The notes under the pieces were generated by a model. The model saw nothing but the letters and a program-made list of their open reading frames with translations. It ran no database searches and was not told the DNA's origin. 64,000 bases of DNA from Flavobacterium psychrophilum (GTDB lineage Bacteria; Bacteroidota; Bacteroidia; Flavobacteriales; Flavobacteriaceae): positions 3,410,001-3,474,000 of the forward strand of contig CP012388.1 of the NCBI GenBank assembly GCA_001708385.1, given 5' to 3'. A program made the position numbers and the translations under genes. Shown piece after piece: positions 1 through 8,894 of the stretch. The first letter of the stretch is position 1. Each line of letters opens with the position of its first letter.

Positions 1-470
1 TCTACCCAGGCAGAATCGCGTACTATTTTATGTCCGTTAGATATTAAGAAAGTAGTCTTGGCAAGATGATCAGAGCGGTCCCATATCAGTTCTTTTATAG
101 GATGTATAGCATCGTCTGTAAAATCATGATTATTATTCTTATCTACAATAAACACTTCTTCATTATCCTTTGTTCCTTTTAGAATGTCAATATAATTTTT
201 GTTTTCGTGTACGAATTCTGTTAATAATTGAAGGCGTGTGATATTTTCTATCTGAGTTGAAAAGGTAACCGGATATGTAAATGATTTGTCTGCCGGATCT
301 TTAAAATCCGGATTCACAGCTCCTATCATAAACAAGCCCTGACCCTTTTGCTTTTGTGTGCGTATAACGAGTGTGTCATTAGTAGCTGAAAAACTATTCA
401 TCTCTTTGGTAAGACTACTGCATCCGGACAGCATACAAATAAGAACTAGGGCTATTAGTAAATATTTCAA
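1..470 (-). CDS. Lipoprotein, C-terminus cut by window edge
   Basis: The reading frame is open from 470 to the left edge (about 156 codons). I place the start at a TTG at 468-470 because it gives a full lipoprotein signal: KYLLIALVLICMLSGCSS, with Cys at the end of the lipobox. The next in-frame ATG would delete most of the signal. The mature part contains an acidic, EF-hand-like loop, DKNNNHDFTDD, a type often seen near the front of Bacteroidota TlpA-like lipoproteins, but no thioredoxin motif is visible in the part present. The product is probably anchored in a membrane, facing the periplasm or the outside. The function is not known. Confidence 0.7.
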   Translation of the reverse strand, partial: MKYLLIALVLICMLSGCSSLTKEMNSFSATNDTLVIRTQKQKGQGLFMIGAVNPDFKDPADKSFTYPVTFSTQIENITRLQLLTEFVHENKNYIDILKGTKDNEEVFIVDKNNNHDFTDDAIHPIKELIWDRSDHLAKTTFLISNGHKIVRDSAWV

Positions 471-726
471 GATATATAGGTTTGGTTGATTAAGAATTGC
501 CTCACAATAAAATAACGAAACTATTTTTAATTGATTATTCGTTAGGAGAAAAATAATAGTTTTTATTTAGGAAGGAAAGTATTTTTTAAAGCTCTATTAC
601 TACTTATTTGTCAATGGTTTTGATTTGACGTATTTTCAACTTCAACAGTAATTACAGGCCTTTTACGGATAGGTTATTTTTTATTTTACAATAGTCTTCA
701 ACGTTATTTACTGTTTTTGTTTGAAA

Positions 727-734
727 TATCTTTG
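727..734 (+). promoter_or_regulatory. Putative -7 box (TATCTTTG)
   Basis: TATCTTTG matches the Bacteroidota -7 consensus TAnnTTTG and lies 29 bases before the pentapeptide-repeat gene. No good -33 TTTG stands at the usual distance, so support is limited. The 471-763 gap holds nothing else recognisable. Confidence 0.35.
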
Positions 735-763
735 CGTTTATCAGCAATAAGAAAGTAAATACT

Positions 764-1312
764 ATGTCATTTCATACCATTATAGAAAAACAGCATTTTG
801 ACGTAATGCACCAAAAAGAATTTTTTAATACAGAATTTAAGAACTGTACGTTTTCATCTATTTCGCTTACCGATTTTTCCGACTGTAAATTTACAGCGTG
901 CGACCTTAGTAATTGCCAGGTGATGGGCACCGGACTGCAGGATGTTACGTTTACCGATTGTAAGCTTATGGGGATTACTTTCTATGAAGCAAATGATTTT
1001 GGTTTTGCAGTGCACTGCATTAACTGCGTGCTGGATTATTGCAGCTTCGACAATAAAAAAATGAACAATAGCAGTTTTAACGATTGCAGGATTCACGGAG
1101 CAAGCTTCAGAGAGGCCGATCTTAGCAGGGTTAAGCTTAAAAATTGCGATTTTCTGCACGCTATCTTTGTCGGTACAAATCTTTTTGGGGTCAACTTTAC
1201 TACAAGTACAAACATAAGTATGGATCTTTCGCTTAATAAAGTAAAGAAGACAAAATTTAGTGCAGCAAGCCTTGGCGGGCTGTTAGGGCATTTTGATATT
1301 ATTATAGAATAA
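764..1312 (+). CDS. Pentapeptide-repeat protein
   Basis: The 182-residue protein is made largely of five-residue steps of the A(D/N)LxX type, for example FKNCTF, FTACDL, FTDCKL, SSFNDCRIHGASF and EADLSRVKLKNCDF. This pattern folds into a right-handed quadrilateral beta helix. The length and the Cys-rich turns recall Qnr-like pentapeptide proteins, some of which bind DNA gyrase, but residues that would prove that role cannot be judged by eye. There is no signal peptide, so it is cytosolic. It stands alone, facing the DUF4256 gene across a shared terminator. Family assignment is safe; a quinolone or gyrase link is speculation. Confidence 0.85.
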   Translation: MSFHTIIEKQHFDVMHQKEFFNTEFKNCTFSSISLTDFSDCKFTACDLSNCQVMGTGLQDVTFTDCKLMGITFYEANDFGFAVHCINCVLDYCSFDNKKMNNSSFNDCRIHGASFREADLSRVKLKNCDFLHAIFVGTNLFGVNFTTSTNISMDLSLNKVKKTKFSAASLGGLLGHFDIIIE

Positions 1313-1335
1313 TATTACTAAACTTACCTAGTGTT

Positions 1336-1367
1336 AATAAATGCCGGATACTATTCCGGCATTTATT
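1336..1367. terminator. Bidirectional terminator
   Basis: A perfect 13-bp stem (AATAAATGCCGGA and its complement) has a 6-base loop and lies between two convergent genes. The A/T flanks can serve as U tracts on both strands. Confidence 0.8.
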
Positions 1368-1394
1368 ATTTATTAAGTTGACTTAAATGCTCTA

Positions 1395-1958
1395 TCAAAC
1401 TCTCAATACCCCACGGAATCCCCTCGCAGCATAATAAGAATCTGCACCGTTATGGTATAAAAACACTTTGTTGTAGCGTCGGTCGCAGAAAACAGCACCG
1501 CCAAGTTTTCGAATTTCGTCAGGCGTTTTAATCCACGTTGAGGTTTTGATATCAAAAGTACCAAGCTGTTGTAGCTCGCTGTATTGTACTTCGTCTAAAA
1601 TATCAATACCCATTTCGTGAGCCATATTTACAGCACTGTTTTTGGGTTTATTTTCTTTTCTGGCTTCAAGCGCTTTATGATCATAGCAAATACTCCTGCG
1701 ACCCTTAGGGCTTTCGGCTGCGCAATCATAGAAAACATATTCGCCTGTCTTTTCATCAAAGCCAACAACATCGGGTTCGCCCTCGGTTTCTTCCATGAGG
1801 TCAAGCGACCAGAGCTTTTCAGGATTGGCTTCAAGTTTTACCTGTACTTTATTCCATTCGATGCCTTTGTGGCGGTCGGGGTTTTTCTCGAAACGGGTTT
1901 TTAAAATATCAAGAAGTGCTTCACGCTGTTCTGCTGACAATTCTTTTTTAGTACTCAT
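1395..1958 (-). CDS. DUF4256 family protein
   Basis: The 187-residue protein has the usual DUF4256 length and layout: an N-terminal part with LLDILKTRFEKNPDRH, a central stretch with YVFYDCAAESPKGRRS, and the typical ending with FCDRRYNKVFLYHNGA and GFRGVLRV. The family is soluble, widespread and without an established function. There is no signal peptide or membrane segment. It is a single-gene unit ending at a shared bidirectional terminator. Codon use looks like that of its neighbours, with no sign of transfer. Confidence 0.85.
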   Translation of the reverse strand: MSTKKELSAEQREALLDILKTRFEKNPDRHKGIEWNKVQVKLEANPEKLWSLDLMEETEGEPDVVGFDEKTGEYVFYDCAAESPKGRRSICYDHKALEARKENKPKNSAVNMAHEMGIDILDEVQYSELQQLGTFDIKTSTWIKTPDEIRKLGGAVFCDRRYNKVFLYHNGADSYYAARGFRGVLRV

Positions 1959-2127
1959 ATCTTGGTTGATTGGATTGGAATACTAAGATAACATAATCGC
2001 TTAAAAATTAATATACGTAATAAAAATATCTGTTTTTTGGTTTGGCTACACAAAACCGCAATTACACTACATCCCAAAAGTACTATCGAACGAACTTTGA
2101 TCTATCATTAAATCAAAATAAAAAATT

Positions 2128-2988
2128 ATGGCACATCAAAATGAAACATTAGCCAATAAGTCTGAGAAAGTATGGTTTATTACGGGGTCTTCACGTGGTT
2201 TTGGGCGTGTATGGACAGAAGCAGCATTAGAACGTGGCGATAAGGTAGCTGCTACAGCGCGTAATCTGGACAGCATTGCAGAACTAAAAGAGAAATACGG
2301 CAGCAATGTACTGACGTTGGAACTTGATGTCACTAATACGGAACAGGTAAAGAAAACTGTAGAAGAGGCGTATAACTACTTCGGCAGGCTGGATATTGTT
2401 CTTAATAATGCGGGTTATTCTCTTGTAGCTACAATTGAAGAAGCCAATGCAGATGATGTTAAAGTACTATACGAAACCAATATTTTTGGGCCGCTTTCTG
2501 TTATTAAAGCTGCTATGCCATTACTAAGGAAACAGGGCTTCGGACACATTATTGGTACTTCTAGCAACCTTGGGCATGTGACACTCCCTGTTATTGGGTA
2601 TTACTGCTCTTCGAAATGGGCTTTTGAAGCCATACATGAAAGCCTTGCAACAGAAGTGAAGCCATTCGGAATTAAAGTTACTATAGTTGAGCCGGGTGCT
2701 TATGCTACCGAATTCGGAAGCCAGGAGTCGATACGATTTTCGGGTGGGCTTGACGTATACAACGATTTTAAAACTGAATTTGTAAATAGCCTGAGAGATT
2801 TTGAAAGAGGCGACCCTGAAGCCACACCGCAGGCTCTTTTTCAAGTAGTTGATTCAGAAAATCCGCCGTTGCGATTTTTCCTTGGCAACCAGAATTTACC
2901 CTGGGTTAAAAAGGCGTACGAAGAAAGACTTGCTACGTGGGAAGAATGGGAATCTGTTTCTAACTCGGCGCAGGGCAATTCAAAATAA
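2128..2988 (+). CDS. SDR family NAD(P)-dependent oxidoreductase
   Basis: This classical short-chain dehydrogenase has 286 residues. The nucleotide-binding TGSSRGFGR motif lies near residues 19-27, the NNAG motif at about 91-94, and the catalytic Ser-Tyr-Lys set is visible as GTSSN, then YYCSSKW. The Arg in TARN after strand 2 suggests a preference for NADP. The C-terminal tail is longer than in minimal SDRs, as in the group that includes many Bacteroidota 'oxidoreductase, SDR family' proteins. The substrate cannot be told. An AraC-type regulator follows 64 bases downstream across a hairpin and may control this gene. Confidence 0.9.
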   Translation: MAHQNETLANKSEKVWFITGSSRGFGRVWTEAALERGDKVAATARNLDSIAELKEKYGSNVLTLELDVTNTEQVKKTVEEAYNYFGRLDIVLNNAGYSLVATIEEANADDVKVLYETNIFGPLSVIKAAMPLLRKQGFGHIIGTSSNLGHVTLPVIGYYCSSKWAFEAIHESLATEVKPFGIKVTIVEPGAYATEFGSQESIRFSGGLDVYNDFKTEFVNSLRDFERGDPEATPQALFQVVDSENPPLRFFLGNQNLPWVKKAYEERLATWEEWESVSNSAQGNSK

Positions 2989-3000
2989 CAGGTTTTTAAA

Positions 3001-3033
3001 TTACAACCGGTATAGGCACATTGCCGGTTGTAA
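3001..3033 (+). terminator. Perfect hairpin after SDR gene
   Basis: A perfect 10-bp inverted repeat (TTACAACCGG / CCGGTTGTAA) with a 13-base loop starts 12 bases after the SDR stop and is followed by a short T-rich run. It is probably a terminator or attenuator. Because it sits just before the AraC start, an operator role is also possible. Confidence 0.55.
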
Positions 3034-3052
3034 TTTGATTAGATTTACAACT

Positions 3053-3970
3053 ATGAAAAAGGAAGAAAACAAGTACCACAGATTCGAATCTTTATCCGAT
3101 GCACATCGTGCGCTTGGACTGCCTAAGCCCTTGCATCCGTTAATGAGTATTATTGATAACAGAAATAATACTGTTGACCTGAGTAAGATGCCGGAATCTC
3201 ATGTTCTTTCGTTTTATAAAATATCGTACGAAGGGAAAATGGACGGGAAACTAAAGTACGGACAGGGTTACTATGATTTTGATGAAGGAGGATTATTGTT
3301 TGCAGCCCCTAATCAACTCATAAGCAGTAGTGGGCAGGATAGAAAGCACTCCGGTTACGGTATATTCATACATCCCGATTTTTTTCTGGGTTATCCTCTT
3401 GCTAAAAAGATAAAACAATATGGTTTCTTTTCGTATTCTGCCAACGAAGCACTACACCTTTCTGAAAAAGAAAAAGAAACCGTCTTGGCCATTTTTAAAT
3501 TTATTGAGGATGAACTTAGCAGCAGGATAGACGATTTGAGTCAGGATGTTATTATCTCCCAGATAGAATTACTTCTCACGTATTCTGAACGTTTTTACAA
3601 GCGTCAGTTTATAACCCGGAAAGCAGTCAATAATGATCTGCTGGGAAAACTGGAAAATCTTTTAGACGATTATTTTGCTAACGAAAAAACGGTAGAGCAG
3701 GGGTTGCCATCTGTACAGTATCTATCGGAACAGTTAAATATTTCACCGAGTTATTTAAGTGATATGCTACGTTCTTTAACCGGGCAAAATGCACAACAGC
3801 ACATACACAATAAGCTTATTGAAAAAGCAAAAGAGCAGCTCTCATCTACAAATTTAACGGTGAGCGAAGTTGCTTATACGTTGGGGTTTGAACATTCGCA
3901 GTCGTTCAGCAAATTTTTTAAAACCAAGACCAATCTTACGCCGGTACAATTCAGGCAGTCGTTCAACTAG
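3053..3970 (+). CDS. AraC family transcriptional regulator
   Basis: I start at the ATG at 3053 (305 residues); the frame is open further upstream, but that part overlaps the SDR gene. The first about 200 residues form a ligand-sensing region. The last about 100 hold two helix-turn-helix motifs of the AraC type: VQYLSEQLNISPSYLSDML and, near the end, LTVSEVAYTLGFEHSQSF followed by SKFFKTKTNLTPVQFR. Such regulators often control the gene next door, here the SDR on the same strand. The product is a cytosolic DNA-binding protein. It converges with the amine oxidase gene, whose stop is 3 bases away. Confidence 0.9.
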   Translation: MKKEENKYHRFESLSDAHRALGLPKPLHPLMSIIDNRNNTVDLSKMPESHVLSFYKISYEGKMDGKLKYGQGYYDFDEGGLLFAAPNQLISSSGQDRKHSGYGIFIHPDFFLGYPLAKKIKQYGFFSYSANEALHLSEKEKETVLAIFKFIEDELSSRIDDLSQDVIISQIELLLTYSERFYKRQFITRKAVNNDLLGKLENLLDDYFANEKTVEQGLPSVQYLSEQLNISPSYLSDMLRSLTGQNAQQHIHNKLIEKAKEQLSSTNLTVSEVAYTLGFEHSQSFSKFFKTKTNLTPVQFRQSFN

Positions 3971-3972
3971 TT

Positions 3973-5283
3973 TTAACCTTTCAAGATCATTTCTGCTGCA
4001 TCTTTACCGCTAGTTAATGCGGCCTCAACAGTGCCCATTGCCGGACCATCGTACAGGTATTCGCCTGCAAAGTAAATGGTATTGCTTACAGGTTGTTGTA
4101 AAAGTTTGCGGGCTTCATGGCTTTCTACAGTATCATAAGCGTAAGATCCACGCGTAAAAGGTTCTGCTGTCCAGTTGGCAACATGCCAGGCAATAAGTTT
4201 ACCTTTAAGTTTTTCAGATTCAATTTTAAATATGTTGCTAAGCGAGGCAAGGGTAAGCTGTAGAATTTCCTCATCAGGCATATCTTTTTTCTCGTAGGCA
4301 GGAATACCTCCGAGCCAGCCTGTTAGCAATGGGCTGTGCGCAGGAGCCTGTGTCCAGAAAGTAGGCACTGCTTCCTCTTCACAGAATAAAAATCCCATGG
4401 TAGAGAGGTCTGCTTTTGTTAGTTGAGTGATAGCATCGTTCTCCCAAAATATTTCATCAAATTCAAGTAATATCTTTATTACAGATCCGAATCCCATATT
4501 TTTTATTGCTTCGGTCTGCTTTTGGATGGCGGGGTAAAACTGTATCGCTCCTTCTGAAGTATCAGATGCCTGAAGTACACCTAAGGGCAAAGCAACAATT
4601 ATCTTTTCGGCGCTGTAAATGCTACCAGTAGAAGTAATTACTTTTACAATATTTTCGTCCCATCTTATTTCTTTTGCAATAGTGTTTAGCAGAATTTCAT
4701 TTCCACCGTCGCGGCATACACTAGAAAGGTAATCTGCAAGCGCACCATACCCGCCGTTTACGCGGTGCTGTGCATCTTCGTCTTCATGGTTCCATTCGTT
4801 GCGAAGGGCAAAGGTACTGGCATCCTTAGTATCGGCAGTATCATACCCGCCTACATAGTTTTCAACCTGACTGCGCATTTTTGCAAAGCTACTGTCTGTA
4901 AAATTTTGTTCGAGAAAATCATCCAATGGCGTGTCGTGTTTTAACTCGTTAACTTTTTCAAGAAAGTTGTCCCAGCCTTCTACAAATTCTTCACTCTGCG
5001 TAAATGTATCGTCATGGTATTGCCACATCTCAAAGCGAACATCAGAATTTTCAATTCCGGCCTCTTCAAGCAGGTGAAGTGTAATGGGCAGATCGCCATG
5101 AATAAATTCAGCCCCTAATTCGGTAGGGTAGGAGAAAGCATCATTATTTATTGTATGTATACGCCCACCGATACGGTTACGCGCTTCGAAAACGGTTACA
5201 GATTTACCTGCCTTTGTTAAGGTATATGCTGCCATTAGTCCGGCGGCTCCGGCACCAATTATTATAACATCAGTACTTTTCAT
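3973..5283 (-). CDS. Flavin monoamine oxidase family protein
   Basis: The 436-residue FAD enzyme of the amine oxidase family has an N-terminal Rossmann motif VIIIGAGAAGLMAA at residues 6-19, the acidic FEARNRIGGR at about 32-41 for the FAD ribose, and the C-terminal GEYLYDGPAMGTVEAAL that closes on FAD. These proteins oxidise amines to aldehydes, giving ammonia and hydrogen peroxide; the substrate here is unknown. No Sec or Tat signal is visible, so it is probably cytosolic. It stands alone between convergent and co-oriented neighbours. Length is normal for the bacterial family. Confidence 0.88.
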   Translation of the reverse strand: MKSTDVIIIGAGAAGLMAAYTLTKAGKSVTVFEARNRIGGRIHTINNDAFSYPTELGAEFIHGDLPITLHLLEEAGIENSDVRFEMWQYHDDTFTQSEEFVEGWDNFLEKVNELKHDTPLDDFLEQNFTDSSFAKMRSQVENYVGGYDTADTKDASTFALRNEWNHEDEDAQHRVNGGYGALADYLSSVCRDGGNEILLNTIAKEIRWDENIVKVITSTGSIYSAEKIIVALPLGVLQASDTSEGAIQFYPAIQKQTEAIKNMGFGSVIKILLEFDEIFWENDAITQLTKADLSTMGFLFCEEEAVPTFWTQAPAHSPLLTGWLGGIPAYEKKDMPDEEILQLTLASLSNIFKIESEKLKGKLIAWHVANWTAEPFTRGSYAYDTVESHEARKLLQQPVSNTIYFAGEYLYDGPAMGTVEAALTSGKDAAEMILKG

Positions 5284-5375
5284 TTTTTTACGATAGATAC
5301 AGTTAAGATACTAATTTTTACCTATCGGTGATAATAAGCCAAATGGGTTAGATATAGTGTGGTAAGTTTTACTGT

Positions 5376-6098
5376 CTAATGCTTTATAGCGTCAATCAAA
5401 AAGCCCAGGAGTACTGTAGCGATCAAAAATGTAATTATTCCTAACAGATAGGCCGCTAACCCCTTTAAATAACTTGATACTTTTCTTTTATCAAAGAAAT
5501 TTCCAATTGCCCAAATGCAATATACTATACTTGAAATACCTGAAACGGAGAACAGATCTATTTTTGTTACTCCCTGTATAAGTGCGAAGATTGCTAAAAT
5601 CAGCATCCCGGTTCCCATTACAAAACACAGTAGAATTAATATTTCGAAAAAGTTATAATCGTGTTTCCTAAAAAATAGCTTTAACCAAAGAGAGATGAAT
5701 ACGCCCATTATCATATTAGCGTAACCATAATGGCCTTGTATCCATTTAAAAATAGAGGTTGTTGCAGAACTTTCGTTACCCTGATAACTGATATATTGCT
5801 CTTCAAGATGAAAGAAATGATTTATTACCGTATAGATCAGGGAGGTAACTATTATAAATATAACAGGCTTTACCAGTCTGCTTCTGTTGTCGGTAATAAA
5901 CTCTTTAATATTTTTACCGGGCCTTATAAGTAACTCTTTTACAGTATACAAAATGCCTTTTTCAAAATGTAAAACATGTTCAATTTCATGTATTACATAA
6001 TGACGGTCAACTCTTTTAAGCTGTACTGCCTGTCCGCAGTGGCCACAAAATTTAGTATCTACTGTAGTATTGCAGTTTCTGCAATTTAATGCCTCCAT
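5376..6098 (-). CDS. DUF3667 membrane protein with zinc ribbon
   Basis: The 240-residue protein starts with a four-cysteine ribbon (C6, C9, C18, C21: CRNCN then CGHCG), which probably binds zinc. It is followed by a conserved amphipathic stretch (HYVIHEIEHVLHFEKGILYTV, HE and H residues) and GPKN-like text LIRPGKNIKEF. The second half has about four hydrophobic membrane segments. This order matches DUF3667, a Bacteroidota membrane family of unknown function. It is monocistronic as far as can be seen. Confidence 0.8.
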   Translation of the reverse strand: MEALNCRNCNTTVDTKFCGHCGQAVQLKRVDRHYVIHEIEHVLHFEKGILYTVKELLIRPGKNIKEFITDNRSRLVKPVIFIIVTSLIYTVINHFFHLEEQYISYQGNESSATTSIFKWIQGHYGYANMIMGVFISLWLKLFFRKHDYNFFEILILLCFVMGTGMLILAIFALIQGVTKIDLFSVSGISSIVYCIWAIGNFFDKRKVSSYLKGLAAYLLGIITFLIATVLLGFLIDAIKH

Positions 6099-6285
6099 TT
6101 TTTTTGAATTACGGAATAGTAGTACATAATTACATTTTTTATCTGATAAAAATATTTTTCAGCATAAATATTTTCAATTAAGAGTTGAAATAAATATTTT
6201 TATAGCACGTATTATGCTGTTTACCAAAGTAACTAATACAATAACTAAGCGCAAGAATAAGTGCTGATTTACGTTTATATCTAAG

Positions 6286-7680
6286 ATGATGAAGAAGGAG
6301 TATGCTATAGTAGATATTGAGACCACAGGCGGTAATGCAGGTGGTAGCCGGATTACAGAGATTGCAATTATTATTCATGACGGTATAAGTATTGTAGACC
6401 GTTGGGAAACACTCGTAAACCCGCAAAAGGAAATCCCTATTCCCATTTTTGCGTTGACGGGTATCAATAATGAAATGGTGCGTGATGCTCCCATATTCGA
6501 CGATATCGCGCAGAAAGTTTTCGAGATGCTTACCGACCGTGTTTTTGTGGCCCACAACGTAAATTTTGATTACTCGTTTGTACGCCATCAGCTGGAAGAG
6601 TCCGGCTTTAAGTGGACGGCAAGAAAGCTGTGCACAGTGCGCGCTTCAAGAAAAATAAAACCAGGGTTAGGTTCCTATAGCCTGGGGAATCTTTGCAGGT
6701 CTTTAGAGATACCTGTAGAGTACAGGCATCGCGCAGGCGGTGATGCGGATGCAACCGTAATTCTGTTTTCAAGATTATTGGAATGGGATAGCGAAGGGGA
6801 AATCGACAAGATGGTTAAGAAGACAGCACAAGACCAACGCCTTCCACCCAACCTTCCGCCGGAAGACTTTGAACAATTGCCTGAAAAACCAGGTGTATAC
6901 TATTTTTATAACCAGGCCAAAAAAGTAGTGTATGTAGGTAAGGCTGTCAACTTGAAAAAGCGTGTGGCTTCGCACTTTAGCGGACATAAAATTACGCCGC
7001 AGCGACAACATTTCTTACGGGATATACATGCTATATCTTTTGAAGTCTGCGCTACAGAGTTAATGGCATTTCTGCTGGAGTGTACCGAAATTAAAAAGCT
7101 ATGGCCTATTCACAATAAAGCATTAAAACGCTTTGAAACAAAATACGGACTCTATGAGTACGAAGCTCGAAGCGGGTACAGGTATCTTGCGGTTGGTAAA
7201 GTCAATAAATTTCAGGCGTGTATACAGGTTTTTAATAATTTACAGGGCGGAATTAATTTGCTTCGCAATCTTGCAGAACAGTTTGACATAGATTATAGGT
7301 TTTGCAAGTACTGTACGGAAAGTGAAAAAGAAGTCTTTCAACAACCGGATCTTTCCCATTTACCTAATGTTATAGATCATAACGAGCAAATAGAAAATGC
7401 TATTGATTTCGTTTTACAGAACAGGCCAAGCTTTGGTATTATAGACAAAGGCAGGTCTAAAGATGAGCGCAGTTGTATTTGGGTAGAAAACGGTCACTTT
7501 TATGGGATGGGATATATCACTACCGATGTTGCCATTACTGAACCATCTGAGATAAAAGAGTATGTTACACCTTACAAAAGCAATAATTATATTATGCAGT
7601 TAATTTATACCTACGCGCAAAAATATCCCGGTAGGGTGATTGTGAAAAATAAAACTTCTACCGATTATATACCGATATGA
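6286..7680 (+). CDS. DEDDh exonuclease fused to GIY-YIG nuclease
   Basis: Two nuclease domains lie in one 464-residue chain. Residues 6-165 form a DnaQ-like 3'-5' exonuclease with the full DEDDh set: D10 and E12 in VDIETTGG, D95 in NVNFDYSF, and H148 and D153 in HRAGGDAD. Residues about 200-275 form a GIY-YIG endonuclease (GVYYF 203-207, VYVGKA 215-220, R226), as in UvrC and Cho. The C-terminal 180 residues are unassigned. This architecture is known in Bacteroidota and in some actinobacterial DnaQ-UvrC fusions and suggests a role in DNA repair. The stop overlaps the next start by four bases, so the DUF429 gene is translationally coupled. Confidence 0.9.
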   Translation: MMKKEYAIVDIETTGGNAGGSRITEIAIIIHDGISIVDRWETLVNPQKEIPIPIFALTGINNEMVRDAPIFDDIAQKVFEMLTDRVFVAHNVNFDYSFVRHQLEESGFKWTARKLCTVRASRKIKPGLGSYSLGNLCRSLEIPVEYRHRAGGDADATVILFSRLLEWDSEGEIDKMVKKTAQDQRLPPNLPPEDFEQLPEKPGVYYFYNQAKKVVYVGKAVNLKKRVASHFSGHKITPQRQHFLRDIHAISFEVCATELMAFLLECTEIKKLWPIHNKALKRFETKYGLYEYEARSGYRYLAVGKVNKFQACIQVFNNLQGGINLLRNLAEQFDIDYRFCKYCTESEKEVFQQPDLSHLPNVIDHNEQIENAIDFVLQNRPSFGIIDKGRSKDERSCIWVENGHFYGMGYITTDVAITEPSEIKEYVTPYKSNNYIMQLIYTYAQKYPGRVIVKNKTSTDYIPI

Positions 7681-8402
7681 AAGCAGTAGGAATTGACGGG
7701 TGTAAACATGGTTGGGTTGCTGCGTGTTATGATGAAGAAAAGGTTTTGTTATTTAAAAATATCGATGATGTTGTTGCCTATTATGGCAATGATACCAAAT
7801 ATCTGATAGACATCCCCATTGGGCTCGCGAGTAAAAAAATGCCTGTGCGCACTTGCGAAAAACAGGCAAGGACAGTGCTTCCGGTAAAAAGAAAATCGAG
7901 CGTATTTGCGGTTCCTTCCAGAGAGACTTTATCTGCTGTTGATTATCCCAAGGCAAACGAGATTAACAGAGCTATATTAGGGTGTGGTATATCGAAGCAA
8001 TCATGGTTTATACTCCCTAAAATTGAAGAGGTTGACGACTTACTAATCGATAAGCCCGAAATTCGGTCGATAATAAAGGAATCACATCCTGAAATAGCTT
8101 TTCAGTTTTTAAATGGAGGATATTATCTGATGCATACAAAAAAAACGCAAGAAGGTAGAGCCGAAAGGTTGGCGATATTAAATAAGCACAATGCCAAATC
8201 AGGACAACTTTTTGAAGAGGCACTTAGAAGCTATAAAAGAAAGGAAGTAGCAGAGGATGATATACTTGATGCGCTGTGTTTATCTTTAACGCAAAGTTTG
8301 ATAATCTCACAGCCGGCAAGTCGTAGAACTATTCCGATGCATCCTGAATTCGATGATCGAGGAATTGGAATGGGTATTTATTATGCTGTTATCGCACCCT
8401 GA
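7677..8402 (+). CDS. DUF429 family protein
   Basis: The 241-residue protein begins GIDGCKHGWVAA, followed by DIPIGLA and PRETLSA. This is the RNase H-like pattern of DUF429, a family with conserved acidic residues but no proven reaction. It shares an ATGA overlap with the exonuclease/GIY-YIG gene, so the two are made together. The pairing suggests a nucleic-acid role, but that is an inference from position. There is no signal peptide or membrane segment. Confidence 0.85.
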   Translation: MKAVGIDGCKHGWVAACYDEEKVLLFKNIDDVVAYYGNDTKYLIDIPIGLASKKMPVRTCEKQARTVLPVKRKSSVFAVPSRETLSAVDYPKANEINRAILGCGISKQSWFILPKIEEVDDLLIDKPEIRSIIKESHPEIAFQFLNGGYYLMHTKKTQEGRAERLAILNKHNAKSGQLFEEALRSYKRKEVAEDDILDALCLSLTQSLIISQPASRRTIPMHPEFDDRGIGMGIYYAVIAP

Positions 8403-8463
8403 CTATTTCTAATTGAAAGTTTTGTATATTCGAATCTATCTAATCAACACAATTCAACATTAT

Positions 8464-8804
8464 ATGGCGACACAATTTGAAGATGTAATACAGAAAGCGT
8501 ATACGGAGACATTGACAAGGCATTATCTACAATGCAGCCAGACGTGCAATGGTCAAAAGCCTGGGAGGGCGGTTACATAAGCGGTCACGATGAAATAAAG
8601 CAATATTGGACAAGGCAGTGGAGCGAGATAAATCCGAATGTCGAACCGGTTGGTTTTACCGAAAGGGAGAATGGAAGTTTAGAAGTTGAGGTTCTTCAAA
8701 AAGTAGAGGACTTACAGGGAAAATCAATATTTAACGGCACAGTGAAGCATGTTTATGTGTTTGAAGAGGGTTTAATCAAAACAATGGATATAGAATTGGT
8801 ATAG
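8464..8804 (+). pseudogene. SnoaL/NTF2-like protein, frameshifted near N-terminus
   Basis: An ATG at 8464 opens with MATQFEDVIQKAY, the usual first helix of SnoaL-like proteins. The rest of the family match (GDIDKALSTMQPDVQW, then GGYISGHDEIKQYWTRQWSEI and so on to 8804) is in another frame, beginning around 8505. The expected five or six residues between the two parts are also missing, which fits a small deletion. Translation could restart at the ATG at 8532, giving 90 residues without the first helix. I call it a likely pseudogene. A sequencing error is the main alternative. Confidence 0.6.
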
Positions 8805-8829
8805 AAATCATCTTACCCATTTTGAGATA

Positions 8830-8868
8830 AGAAGCCCAACCCCTGCAATTGAGGTTTGGGCTTCTTTA
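8830..8868. terminator. Terminator between convergent genes
   Basis: A 10-bp stem, AGAAGCCCAA / TTGGGCTTCT, with a loop of about 16 bases that can pair further, is followed by TTATG. It separates the SnoaL-like gene from the HxlR gene. Confidence 0.7.
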
Positions 8869-8894
8869 TGTTTAGGGAAAATCTAATTCCTAAA

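Noticed and set aside
2849..3052. Extended N-terminus of the AraC regulator
   Set aside because: It would overlap the SDR gene by 140 bases and run through a perfect hairpin; the ATG at 3053 fits better.
6178..6588. 136-residue minus-strand open frame
   Set aside because: It overlaps the start of the exonuclease/GIY-YIG gene, whose catalytic motifs are in the opposite strand's frame.
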